Assembly: GCF_011766325.1 (NCBI RefSeq)
Contig: NZ_BLLG01000017.1
Coordinates: 1 to 64,000, forward strand
Reading direction: 5' to 3'
Length of the DNA: 64,000 nt
Source of the DNA: Streptomyces pacificus
GTDB taxonomy: Bacteria; Actinomycetota; Actinomycetes; Streptomycetales; Streptomycetaceae
Shown: in pieces, positions 45,857 to 54,137 of the stretch
Layout of the letters: each line of letters opens with the position of its first letter
Position numbering within the stretch: position 1 is the stretch's first letter
The notes under the pieces: model-generated
Database searches by the model: none
What the model saw: only the letters and a program-made list of their open reading frames with translations
Told to the model about the DNA's origin: nothing
Translations under genes and position numbers: made by a program

Positions 45857-46138
45857 TCAGACGGTCTCGGGAAGCTCCTCGAGGCCCTCGGCGACCAGTT
45901 TCGCCAGACGCTCCAGTGCCGCCTCCGCGCCCTCCGCGTCCGACGCGAGCACGATCTCCTCACCGCCCCGGGCGCCGAGGCCGAGGACCGCGAGCATCGA
46001 GGCGGCGCTGACCGGGGTGCCGCCCGCCTTGGCGATGGTCACCGGAACGCCGGAAGCCGTGGCGGCGCGGACGAAGAGGGACGCGGGGCGGGCGTGCAGG
46101 CCGTCGGCCCAGCCGACGTGGACGCGGCGCTCAGCCAT
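45857..46138 (-). CDS. ptsH: HPr phosphocarrier protein of the PTS
   Basis: A 93-residue HPr, which passes phosphate from enzyme I to sugar permeases. The ATG at 46138 has AAGGG upstream. His15 is in ADGLHARPAS, the canonical active site. The Ser46 region, normally SIMGV or SLLSL in low-GC bacteria, reads AASMLAVLGLGA, so the regulatory Ser is present as AASM. Length is that expected of streptomycete HPr. Its promoter region contains a 35-bp minisatellite shared with a divergent gene. Confidence 0.97.
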   Translation of the reverse strand: MAERRVHVGWADGLHARPASLFVRAATASGVPVTIAKAGGTPVSAASMLAVLGLGARGGEEIVLASDAEGAEAALERLAKLVAEGLEELPETV

Positions 46139-46161
46139 GGTGGGGCCCTTCGGGTCTCGGC

Positions 46162-46294
46162 GGGGAGTTTCCGGCTGGTCGGTCGGGTGGTCAGTCGGGG
46201 AGTTCCCGGCTGGTCGGTCGGGTGGTCGGTCGGGGAGTTTCCGGCTGGTCGGTCGGGTGGTCGGTCGGGAAGTTCGCCGGCACGTCGGTCGGGA
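46162..46294. repeat. 35-bp minisatellite (three copies plus partial) in the ptsH promoter region
   Basis: Full copies start at 46162, 46197 and 46232; a diverged partial copy starts at 46267. The core is GGGGAGTTTCCGGCTGGTCG followed by GTCGGGTGGTCAGTC. Units 1-3 differ by one or two bases. Period 35 is not a multiple of three, so it is not a coding repeat. Confidence 0.92.
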
Positions 46295-46423
46295 GTCCCG
46301 GGGCTGCCCGGCCGGGGTCTCGCCGGGGTGCGGAATGCCGCCGGCCCCTGCCGGTGCGGGGCCCGGATCGGCCATCCCAGCCTGCCCCCGCACTCCGGGG
46401 AACGCGACCCGGGCAGGGCCCCG

Positions 46424-46429
46424 TACCCT
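46424..46429 (+). promoter_or_regulatory. -10 hexamer, leaderless promoter of the GNAT/ACD gene
   Basis: TACCCT ends 6 nt before the ATG at 46436; no ribosome site is present. Confidence 0.55.
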
Positions 46430-46435
46430 TGCCCC

Positions 46436-49400
46436 ATGCAGACCCCGTCGGATCACGTGTACCCCGACCACTGGGAAGCCGACGTGGTGCTGCGCGACGG
46501 TGGCACCGCGCACATCAGACCCATCACCACCGAGGACGCCGAGCGGCTCGTCAGCTTCTACGAGCAGGTGTCGGACGAGTCCAAGTACTACCGGTTCTTC
46601 GCGCCCCACCCACGGCTTTCCGCCAAGGACGTGCGCCGGTTCACGCACCACGACTACGTCGACCGGGTGGGCCTCGCGGTGACCGTCGGAGGCGAGTTCA
46701 TCGCGACCGTCCGCTACGACCGCATCGACGCCCGGGGCCTGCCCGCCTCCGCCCCGGCCGACGAGGCCGAGGTGGCCTTCCTGGTGCAGGACGCCCACCA
46801 GGGGCGGGGTGTCGCCTCCACGCTGCTCGAACACATCGCCGCGGTCGCGCGGGAGCGGGGGATCAGGAGGTTCGCGGCGGAGGTGCTGCCCGCCAACAAC
46901 AAGATGATCAAGGTGTTCACGGACGCCGGCTACACCCAGCGGCGCAGCTTCGAGGACGGCTCCGTCCACCTCACCCTCGATCTCGAGCCGACCGCCCGAT
47001 CCCTCGCCGTCCAGCGTGCCAGGGAACAGCGGGCCGAGGCCCGTTCCGTCCAGCGGCTGCTGGTCCCCCGCTCGGTGGCGGTGGTCGGCGCGGGGCGGGT
47101 ACCCGGTGGGGTGGGGCGAGCGGTGCTGCGCAACCTCCTCGACGCCGGCTACCCGGGCCGGACCTATGCGGTGAACCGCTCCCTCGTCCTCGACATGGAC
47201 GAGATCGACGGGGTGCCCGCCTACCGCTCGGTGGGGGAGGCCGTCGCATCGACCGGGGAGCCGGTCGACCTCGCCGTCGTCGCCGTCCCCGCGGAACGCG
47301 TCCCCGAAGTCGTCGAGGACTGCGGCGAGCACGGCGTGCAGGGACTCGTGGTGATCACCGCGGGGTACGCCGAGAGCGGCCCGGAGGGCCTGGAGCGCCA
47401 GCGCAGGCTCGTGCGCCAGGCACGTGCGCACGGGATGCGGATCATCGGCCCGAACGCGTTCGGGATCATCAACACCGCGGCCGGGGCGCGGCTCAACGCC
47501 TCGCTGGCACCGGAGTCCCCCGCACCCGGCCGCACCGCGCTGTTCACCCAGTCCGGCGCCATCGGCATAGCGCTGCTCAGCGGACTGCACCGCCGGGGCG
47601 CGGGGCTGTCCTCGTTCATCTCCGCGGGCAACCGGGCGGACGTGTCGGGCAACGACTTCCTCCAGTACTGCTACGACGACCCGGACACCGACGTCGTCCT
47701 GCTCTACCTGGAATCGATCGGCAACCCGAGGAAGTTCACCCGGCTCGCACGGCGCACGGCGGCGGTCAAACCGGTCGTCGTGGTGAGGAGCGCACGGCAC
47801 AGCGGCAGTGCTCCGCCGGGACACGCGGTGCCGACCACGCGGGTGCCGTACGCGACGGTCTCGGAGCTGCTGAGGCAGGCCGGCGTGATCCGCGTCGACA
47901 CCGTCACCGAACTCGTCGACGTCGGGGTGCTGCTGGCCAGCCAGCCGCTCCCCGCGGGGCCGCGGGTGGCGATCCTGGGCAACTCGGAGTCCCTCGGCCT
48001 GCTGACGTACGACGCGTGTCTGACAGAGGGGCTGCGCCCGCTGCCCCCGCGCGATCTGACGACGGCCGCCAGGCCGGACGACTTCCGCGAGGCACTCGCC
48101 CGGGCGCTGCGGGACGACGCGTGCGACGCGGTCGTCGTCAACGCGATCCCGTGGGTGGGGGAGGACGGCGCCACCGAGTCCGGCGACGGCGAGGTCCTCG
48201 CCGCCGCCCTCCTCGCCGCGACCGCCGCCGGGCCGGCGAAGCCCGTGCTCGTCGTGCACGTCGAACTCGGCGGGCTCGCCGACGCCCTCGCGGTGGCCAG
48301 CAGTTCGGCCCCGGCCTCCCCGCACCGCGGCCGGGGAGCCCCGGCGGGCCCCGCCCCGGCGCCCACGGGCGCCCCCCCGGAACCGGGTGCGGGCACCGCG
48401 GGCGCCGCGACGGCACCGGAGGTCGGGCCTCCACCGGCCGGTTCCCGGGCGGCCGTCCAGACCGCGGCGTCCGGCCCTCGCCCTCCTGGCGCGGCCGGGG
48501 CCGCCGGTGGCTGCGCGTCCGGTCCCGCCTCGGCCGCCGGGAGCGGGGCCCCGGCCGGTTCCGCGTCCGGTCCCGGGGCACCCTCCCGGGCCGGTTCCGC
48601 GGCCGGCTCCCCGGCTGCCGGACCCGGCGTGCGCGGTGCCACCGCGGTGCCCGCCACCGCGCCGCCTCCGCCCGGCGCAGTGGCGCTCGCGAACGGACCC
48701 GCCGGCCGGGACGCGCCCGTGGCGTCCCGCGCAGGAGCCGGCCGCATCCCCGCGTATCCCGCTGCCGAACGCGCCGTGCGCGCCCTGGCCGAGGCGGTGC
48801 GGTACGGGCAGTGGCGCGGGGACGCGGCGGAGCCGGGCAGGGTGCCGGAGTACGACGACATCGACGAGCGCGGTGCCGCCGAGATCATCGCGGGTCTGCT
48901 CGCCCCTGCCGCCCCCGCCGTCCCCGCCGCCCCTGCCGTCCCTGCCGTCCCCGCCGTCCCTGCCGTCCCCGCCGCCCCCGGCGCGCACGGCGTCGGCCTG
49001 TCCGACGACGAGGCACGGCGGCTGCTCGAGCGCTACGGCATCGCCGTCCTTCCCGTGCTCCCCGCCCCCGACGCGGACACCGCGGCCCGGGCCGCCGCCC
49101 GGCTGGGCTACCCGGTCGCCCTCAAGACCACCGCCCCCCATCTGCGCCACCGCCCCGGCCTCGGCGGCGTGCGGCTGGACCTGGCCGACGAGCGGAGGGT
49201 GCGCCAGGCGTACGCGGAGATGACACGGGACCTCGGAAAGCCCGAGGAGCTCCGGCCGGTCGTGCAGTCGATGGTGCCGAGAGGAGTGGACACCGTGGTG
49301 CGGGCCGCGATCGATCCCGCCGTGGGCGCCGTGCTGTCCTTCGGGCTCGCGGGCCCCGCCACGGATCTGCTCGGCGACACGGCCCACCGCCTCGTCCCCG

Positions 49401-49675
49401 CCACCGACCGGGACGCCGCCGGCCTCATCCGGTCCGTCAGGACCGCCCCCCTCCTCTTCGGCTGGCGCGGTTCCGCGCCCGTCGACACCGCTGCGCTGGA
49501 GGAGTTGCTGCTGCGCGTCTCCCGCCTGGTCGACGACCATCCGGAAGTCGTCGCCGTCGGACTCGAACCGGTCGTGGTCGCCCAGCACGGCCTCTCCGTG
49601 CTCGGGGCCTCGGTACGGCTCGCCCCGGCGCCGGTCCGCACCGACCTGGGACCCAGGACCCTCCCGAGCTACTGA
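46436..49675 (+). CDS. GNAT acetyltransferase fused to acyl-CoA synthetase (NDP-forming)-like domains (Pat-type)
   Basis: A 1079-residue protein resembling actinobacterial protein acetyltransferases. The GNAT domain (about 1-185) has VAFLVQDAHQGRGVAS as acetyl-CoA site. Then come a CoA-binding domain (about 210-310, RSVAVVGAGRVPGG), succinyl-CoA-ligase-like domains (about 330-620), an Ala/Pro/Gly-rich insert of roughly 140 residues (about 625-765), and an ATP-grasp domain (about 850-1079, LLERYGIAVLPV, YPVALKTTAPHLRHRPGLGG). The active-site His of true ADP-forming synthetases (SHTGA) is not found; the aligned region reads GHAVPTTRVPY. The synthetase part is therefore probably sensory or regulatory, as in E. 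coli YfiQ. Proline-rich AVPAVPAVP repeats precede the ATP-grasp part. Targets unknown. Confidence 0.87.
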   Translation: MQTPSDHVYPDHWEADVVLRDGGTAHIRPITTEDAERLVSFYEQVSDESKYYRFFAPHPRLSAKDVRRFTHHDYVDRVGLAVTVGGEFIATVRYDRIDARGLPASAPADEAEVAFLVQDAHQGRGVASTLLEHIAAVARERGIRRFAAEVLPANNKMIKVFTDAGYTQRRSFEDGSVHLTLDLEPTARSLAVQRAREQRAEARSVQRLLVPRSVAVVGAGRVPGGVGRAVLRNLLDAGYPGRTYAVNRSLVLDMDEIDGVPAYRSVGEAVASTGEPVDLAVVAVPAERVPEVVEDCGEHGVQGLVVITAGYAESGPEGLERQRRLVRQARAHGMRIIGPNAFGIINTAAGARLNASLAPESPAPGRTALFTQSGAIGIALLSGLHRRGAGLSSFISAGNRADVSGNDFLQYCYDDPDTDVVLLYLESIGNPRKFTRLARRTAAVKPVVVVRSARHSGSAPPGHAVPTTRVPYATVSELLRQAGVIRVDTVTELVDVGVLLASQPLPAGPRVAILGNSESLGLLTYDACLTEGLRPLPPRDLTTAARPDDFREALARALRDDACDAVVVNAIPWVGEDGATESGDGEVLAAALLAATAAGPAKPVLVVHVELGGLADALAVASSSAPASPHRGRGAPAGPAPAPTGAPPEPGAGTAGAATAPEVGPPPAGSRAAVQTAASGPRPPGAAGAAGGCASGPASAAGSGAPAGSASGPGAPSRAGSAAGSPAAGPGVRGATAVPATAPPPPGAVALANGPAGRDAPVASRAGAGRIPAYPAAERAVRALAEAVRYGQWRGDAAEPGRVPEYDDIDERGAAEIIAGLLAPAAPAVPAAPAVPAVPAVPAVPAAPGAHGVGLSDDEARRLLERYGIAVLPVLPAPDADTAARAAARLGYPVALKTTAPHLRHRPGLGGVRLDLADERRVRQAYAEMTRDLGKPEELRPVVQSMVPRGVDTVVRAAIDPAVGAVLSFGLAGPATDLLGDTAHRLVPATDRDAAGLIRSVRTAPLLFGWRGSAPVDTAALEELLLRVSRLVDDHPEVVAVGLEPVVVAQHGLSVLGASVRLAPAPVRTDLGPRTLPSY

Positions 49676-49742
49676 ACCCGGTCCTGCGGCGGGCAGCCGG
49701 GGCGGGAGGCCGGTGAGCGCACTGCCTGGTCCCCGGGCCCCG

Positions 49743-49748
49743 TAGGAT
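49743..49748 (+). promoter_or_regulatory. -10 hexamer, leaderless promoter of the DUF5998 gene
   Basis: TAGGAT ends 7 nt before the ATG at 49756. The ATG at 49747 overlaps the hexamer and is therefore not the start. Confidence 0.55.
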
Positions 49749-49755
49749 GGAGCCC

Positions 49756-50340
49756 ATGGCGAAGACCGGTACGACGACCCAGGGGCTGCGCACGGCGATC
49801 GAGCGCAGCGGCTACTACCCGGCTCTCGTGGCCGAAGCGGTGGAGGCGGCGGTGGGCGGCGAGCCGATCTCGTCGTACCTCGTGCACCAGGAGACGACCT
49901 TCGACTCCAACGAGGTGCGCCGCCATGTCACCGTCCTCGTGCTGACCGGCACCCGGTTCATCGTCAGCCACACCGACGAGCAGGCGGCCGACAGCAGCTC
50001 GCCGACGCCGTACGCGACGACCTCCACCGAGTCGGTGAAGCTCCCGAGGATCTCGTCCGTCGTGGTGAGCCGCGTCGTCGGGAACCCGGAGTCGTACACC
50101 CCGGGCACCGTGCCGCGCGAGGTGGTCCTCACCATCGGCTGGGGCGCGGTGTCCCGGATCGACCTGGAGCCCGCCGCCTGCGGCGACACCAACTGCGAGG
50201 CCGACCACGGCTACACCGGCAGTTCCACGGCCGACGACCTCAGCCTCCGGGTGAGCGAGGCCGGTGACGGTCCGGAGGCGGTACGCCAGACGCTCGCCTT
50301 CGCCCAGGCACTGTCCGAGGCCACGGCCGCCACCCGCTGA
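49756..50340 (+). CDS. DUF5998 conserved protein
   Basis: A 194-residue protein of the actinobacterial DUF5998 family. Notable strings are SGYYPALVAEAVEAAVGGEPISSYLVHQETTFD, RFIVSHTDEQAAD, SYTPGTVPREVVLTIGWGAVSRIDLEPAACGD, and NCEADHGYTG near the C-terminus. Two Cys (CGDTNC) and His/Glu neighbours may bind a metal, but this is inference. The stop codon overlaps the start of the following nucleotide pyrophosphatase gene (TGATG), so both are coupled. No signal or membrane segment. Role unknown. Confidence 0.85.
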   Translation: MAKTGTTTQGLRTAIERSGYYPALVAEAVEAAVGGEPISSYLVHQETTFDSNEVRRHVTVLVLTGTRFIVSHTDEQAADSSSPTPYATTSTESVKLPRISSVVVSRVVGNPESYTPGTVPREVVLTIGWGAVSRIDLEPAACGDTNCEADHGYTGSSTADDLSLRVSEAGDGPEAVRQTLAFAQALSEATAATR

Positions 50341-51530
50341 TGGCCCTTCCCGACTGGCCCGAGGACGTCGTTCCGCTCGGCCTCGACACGGCACCCGTCC
50401 CCGCGTACGGCACCGGCTCCCTCGCCGATCTGCTGCCGACGCTCGCCGCCGGGCAGGGCGTGCCGGGCCTGCACCGCGGCATCCCGGAGCTGACGCCCGC
50501 GGACCGGAACTGCGTCTTCCTGATCGACGGCCTCGGCTGGGAGCAGCTGAGGGCACACCCCGAAGAGGCGCCGTACCTCAGCTCGCTCCTCGCCGGCTCG
50601 CTGGGCGGCACCGGCCGGCCGCTGACCGCAGGATTCCCCGCCACGACGGCCACGTCGCTGGCCTCCTTCGGCACCGGGCTGCCGCCCGGGGCACACGGCC
50701 TGCCCGGCTACACCGTGCGCGACCCGGAGACCGGGGAGTTGATGAACCAGCTTCGCTGGAAGCCGTGGACCTCGCCGCGCGTCTGGCAGCCGTACCCGAC
50801 GGTCTTCCAGCTCGCCGACGAGTCGGGGGTGCACACCGCCCAGGTGTCGTCCCCCGTGTTCCAGGACACCCCGCTCACCACGATCGCGCTGAGCGGCGGT
50901 ACGTTCCACGGCCGGCTCACCGGGGAGGAGCGCATGGACTGCGCCGCGGAGCAGCTCGCCGCGGGGGACCGGTCGCTGGTCTACACCTACTACAGCGAAC
51001 TGGACGGCAAGGGCCACCGCTTCGGCATGGACTCCGACGCCTGGCGCGGCCAGCTGATGTACGTCGACCGGCTCGTCCAGCGTCTCGCCGAGCAACTGCC
51101 GCCGCGCGCCGCGCTCTACGTCACCGCCGATCACGGCATGATCGACATCCCGTTCGACGAGGAGTCGCGGATCGACTTCGACGAGGACTGGGAGCTGCGC
51201 GCGGGCGTCGCCCTGCTCGGCGGCGAGGGCCGGGCCCGGCATGTCTACGCCGTTCCCGGTGCCGAGGCCGATGTGCTCGCCGTCTGGCGCGAGGTGCTCG
51301 GCGACCGGTTCTGGATCGCGAGCCGGGACGAGGCCGTCGCGGCGGGCTGGTTCGGCCCGCGGATCGACGAGCGGGTGTACCGGCGCATCGGGGACGTCGT
51401 CGCGGCGGCCCACGACGACGTCGTGATCACCGCCTCGGTCAACGAGCCCAACGAGTCGGCCATGGTCGGCATGCACGGGTCGATGACCCCCGTGGAGCAG
51501 CTCGTCCCGCTGCTCGAAGTACGCTCCTGA
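50340..51530 (+). CDS. Nucleotide pyrophosphatase / phosphodiesterase family protein
   Basis: A 396-residue alkaline-phosphatase superfamily (NPP/AP-like) hydrolase. The catalytic nucleophile Thr lies in FPATTATSL (residues about 100-108), the metal ligand Asp in FLIDGLGWEQL, and the other metal residues in TADHGMIDIP and GMHGSM. All standard zinc-site positions seem present. The ATG at 50340 overlaps the previous stop (coupled translation). No secretion signal, so cytosolic. The substrate, perhaps nucleotides or sugar-nucleotides, is not determinable. Confidence 0.9.
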   Translation: MALPDWPEDVVPLGLDTAPVPAYGTGSLADLLPTLAAGQGVPGLHRGIPELTPADRNCVFLIDGLGWEQLRAHPEEAPYLSSLLAGSLGGTGRPLTAGFPATTATSLASFGTGLPPGAHGLPGYTVRDPETGELMNQLRWKPWTSPRVWQPYPTVFQLADESGVHTAQVSSPVFQDTPLTTIALSGGTFHGRLTGEERMDCAAEQLAAGDRSLVYTYYSELDGKGHRFGMDSDAWRGQLMYVDRLVQRLAEQLPPRAALYVTADHGMIDIPFDEESRIDFDEDWELRAGVALLGGEGRARHVYAVPGAEADVLAVWREVLGDRFWIASRDEAVAAGWFGPRIDERVYRRIGDVVAAAHDDVVITASVNEPNESAMVGMHGSMTPVEQLVPLLEVRS

Positions 51531-51668
51531 CGTCCGCCTCGCCCCGCGAGGGCGACCCGGCTCAACGCCGTACGGCCCACGGGCCCCGGATGGCACGTGC
51601 CCGAACCCGCGACCGAGCCGGAGGCGCCGGGGAAGGCGACGGACAGTGCGGCGCCGAAGCCCTCTCCG

Positions 51669-52448
51669 TCAGCCCTCCGGTGCCGTCCGCACCACGGTGA
51701 AGACCGCCCCCTCGGGGTCTGCCACCGTCGCCCTCCGACCGCCGGCCCCCTCGCACGGTTCGCGTACCACACGGCCGCCGAGGGCCACCACCGCGGCCGC
51801 TGTCCCGTCGGGATCCGCCACCTCGAAGTACGTCATCCAGTGCGGGCCCCGGTCGCGCGGCAGTGCCTGGCCGGCCCCGTGGATCGAGGCCACCGGGCGG
51901 CCCTCCCCGTACAGCGTCAGGCAGTCGGAGCCGGCCGCGACCGCGGGCTTGACGTCGTAACCGAAGACCGACTGGTAGAACGTGGCGACCGCCGAAGTCT
52001 CCCTGGTCATCAGCTCGTTCCAGACGGGGGTGCCGTGGGTGCCGAAGAGGGCGGTCCCGGTGTGGCCGGCCGCCTGCCAGACGCCGAACACGGCGCCCTC
52101 CGGGTCGGCGGCCACGACAAGCCGGCCCGCGTCCGCCGTGCCGAGCGGCCCGACGCCGATCGTGCCGCCGCACATCCTTATCCGCTCGGCGGTCCCGTCG
52201 ACGTCGTCCGAGGCCAGATACGGCGTCCACGCGATCGGCAGACGGCGGTCCGGGGGGAGCCGCCCGATGCCCGCCACCTCCTTGCCGTCGAGCCGTGCGC
52301 GGACGTACGGGCCGAGAGACCGCGGACCGGGGAAGAAGTCCCAGCCGAACAGCTCCCGGTAGAACTCCTGCGCCGAATCGAGTCCGTGCACCATGAGGCT
52401 CACCCAGCAGGGTGTGCCGGGTCTGCGCCGAGTCGCCTCGGTCGTCAT
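51669..52448 (-). CDS. VOC (glyoxalase-fold) family protein with two domains
   Basis: A 259-residue protein with two tandem vicinal-oxygen-chelate domains. Domain 1 (about 10-130) has CWVSLMVHGLDSAQEFYRELFGWDFF and ADPEGAVFGVWQ. Domain 2 (about 140-255) has NELMTRETSAVATFYQSVFGYDV and ADPEGAVFTVVR. The ATG at 52448 has GAGGAGAGG upstream. Such proteins in Streptomyces are usually antibiotic or metabolite binding or small-molecule modifying; no function is assigned. It faces the sulfurtransferase gene head to head across a spacer containing a G-quadruplex-like tract. Confidence 0.88.
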   Translation of the reverse strand: MTTEATRRRPGTPCWVSLMVHGLDSAQEFYRELFGWDFFPGPRSLGPYVRARLDGKEVAGIGRLPPDRRLPIAWTPYLASDDVDGTAERIRMCGGTIGVGPLGTADAGRLVVAADPEGAVFGVWQAAGHTGTALFGTHGTPVWNELMTRETSAVATFYQSVFGYDVKPAVAAGSDCLTLYGEGRPVASIHGAGQALPRDRGPHWMTYFEVADPDGTAAAVVALGGRVVREPCEGAGGRRATVADPEGAVFTVVRTAPEG

Positions 52449-52877
52449 CGTCGCCCTCTCCTCGGACCATCGCCGTCGTGGCCGTGCCGCGAGACCGCCC
52501 GCCACCGCGCGGGAACGGCCCCCATCCGTGCCGATGCTCGCACCACCGGGAACGCCGCGCGCCGCGCGCCACGGCCGCGCCGCCGTCCGCCCGGTGGATG
52601 CCCACAGGGGAGGGTGCCCGCTCCGGCGCCCCGCACCCCTGGAACACCCCCCCCGGCGTCCCTCGCCCCCCAGTACCCCCAGTACCCCCAATACCCCATC
52701 CCCCATGCGGAATCCCCGTCCCCCGCCGCCCGTCCCCCCGTCCCCCCGTCCATTCCTGTCCCGCGTCCCGCGGATCAGCCCTGGCGTGCCCTTGGGTGCG
52801 TATCCGCGACGCATCACCGGTGCGGCCACCGTCGTCGCTGCCGCCGGTCCGCCGTGCGACTGCGCGAAGATGGCCTC
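52449..52877. other. Divergent control region with C-rich tract
   Basis: 429 bp between the VOC and sulfurtransferase genes. No supported gene. It contains the G-quadruplex-prone tract (annotated) and a second C-rich run, CGTCCCCC repeated, at about 52731-52749. Confidence 0.6.
52666..52704 (-). repeat. Potential G-quadruplex tract (five G-runs on the minus strand)
   Basis: C-runs of 6, 5, 5, 4 and 5 bases at 52666, 52676, 52685, 52694 and 52700, with spacers of 4, 4, 4 and 2 nt. Part of it is a 9-bp tandem repeat of the AGTACCCCC type. On the minus strand this is GGGGG with short loops, 218 bp upstream of the VOC start. Confidence 0.7.
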
Positions 52878-53732
52878 ATGAACCCCCTCATCACCGCTAC
52901 CGAGCTCCACCGCGAGTCGGCCGGCCCCCGGCCCCCGGTGCTGCTCGACGTCCGCTGGCAGCTCACCCCGGCAGGGCCGGCCGGCGCCGCGCCGTTCGAC
53001 GGCCGGGCCGCCTACGCCGCGGGGCACATCCCCGGCGCCGTGTACATCGACCTCGACTCCGAACTGGCGGGACCGCCCGGCCGGGGCGGCCGGCATCCGC
53101 TGCCGGACATGGACGTGTTCGGCGTGGCGATGCGCCGTGCGGGAGTGTCGGACGGTGCCCCGGTCGTGGTGTACGACGGCGGCCAGGGCTGGGCCGCGGC
53201 GCGGGCGTGGTGGCTGCTGCGGTGGGCGGGGCATCCGGACGTCCGGGTCCTGGACGGGGGTCTCGCGGCATGGAACGGGCCGTTGAGTACGGACGTCCCG
53301 CCCACGGCGCCGGGAGACTTCACGCCCGTGCCGGGGAGCCTGCCGCTGCTCGACGCGGACGGGGCCGCGGCCCTCGCCCGGTCAGGGCTCCTGCTGGACG
53401 CCCGGGCCGCCGAGCGCTACCGGGGCGACGTCGAGCCGATCGACCCCGTCGGCGGGCACATCCCCGGCGCGGTCTCGGCTCCGACCACGGAGAACGTATC
53501 GGAGGGCGCCACCACCTTCCTGTCCCGCGGGGAACTGGCCGCCCGATTCAAGCGGCTGGGCGCCGAGGACGCTCGCGAGGTCGGTGTCTACTGCGGTTCC
53601 GGGGTCTCCGGCGCCCACGAGGTCCTGGCCCTGGCGATCGCCGGAATCCCGGCGGCGCTCTACGCCGGTTCCTGGTCGCAGTGGTCCTCCGACCCCACCC
53701 GGCCGGTGGCGACGGGCTCCGACCCGCAGTAG
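52878..53732 (+). CDS. Thiosulfate/3-mercaptopyruvate sulfurtransferase (two rhodanese domains)
   Basis: A 284-residue cytoplasmic sulfurtransferase. The first, inactive rhodanese domain (about 15-140) has RAAYAAGHIPGAVYIDLDSELAGPPG and WLLRWAGHPDVRVLDGGLAAW. The second (about 155-280) has the active-site Cys in VYCGSGVSGAH (residues about 235-245). The loop CGSGVSG is typical of thiosulfate or mercaptopyruvate sulfurtransferases. The ATG at 52878 was chosen because the family starts about 15 residues before the first conserved block. Sulfur trafficking or cyanide detoxification is the general family role; the specific one is unknown. Confidence 0.92.
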   Translation: MNPLITATELHRESAGPRPPVLLDVRWQLTPAGPAGAAPFDGRAAYAAGHIPGAVYIDLDSELAGPPGRGGRHPLPDMDVFGVAMRRAGVSDGAPVVVYDGGQGWAAARAWWLLRWAGHPDVRVLDGGLAAWNGPLSTDVPPTAPGDFTPVPGSLPLLDADGAAALARSGLLLDARAAERYRGDVEPIDPVGGHIPGAVSAPTTENVSEGATTFLSRGELAARFKRLGAEDAREVGVYCGSGVSGAHEVLALAIAGIPAALYAGSWSQWSSDPTRPVATGSDPQ

Positions 53733-54137
53733 CGGGAGGGACGGGCCCGCACCGGCGCCACACGGGGCCGGCCGCTTCCGGGGCCCGCCGGTCGCGGCGA
53801 GGGCCCCATCGCCGGGCGGGGTGGCCCGCCGACCGAGGGCGCCGGGCTCTTCGGGCGCCGTCCGGCCGCTGGTGCCGCGTCAGGCAGGGTCCGCCCGTCA
53901 GGGAGCGGAGTCCGATGCGGTGCAGCGCAAGGCCCCGGATCGGACTCGTCGGGGGCCCGCTCGGTTGGTTCGGCTGGTTCGGTCGGTTTGGTTGATGCGG
54001 CTGATGCGGCGACACCGCTTGCCGCCGTGCCGCGCCGGGCGCCGCGAACGCTGCCGGCGCGGCACCGGAGAGCGGGGGAGGGCTCATACGGAAACCGCCG
54101 ACCCGTGGAAGCCCTCCACTGTGCGGGCCCGATGGGT
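53733..54137. other. Convergent intergenic region with dispersed repeat and small hairpins
   Basis: 405 bp without a supported gene, between the sulfurtransferase gene and sepH, which converge. Hairpins GGGGCCC/GGGCCCC (53780-53807) and GGCGGG/CCCGCC (53815-53830) could terminate both genes. It also holds copy B of the dispersed repeat. Confidence 0.6.
53881..53981 (+). repeat. Dispersed intergenic repeat, copy B
   Basis: Same element as at 17864-17985, in the same orientation. It continues into a GGTTCGGCTGGTTCGGTCGG tail of near-tandem GGTTCGG units. Confidence 0.75.

Noticed and set aside
52700..52750. Possible 6C RNA because of repeated CCCCCC runs
   Set aside because: No paired stem-loops flanking the C-runs as that RNA requires.
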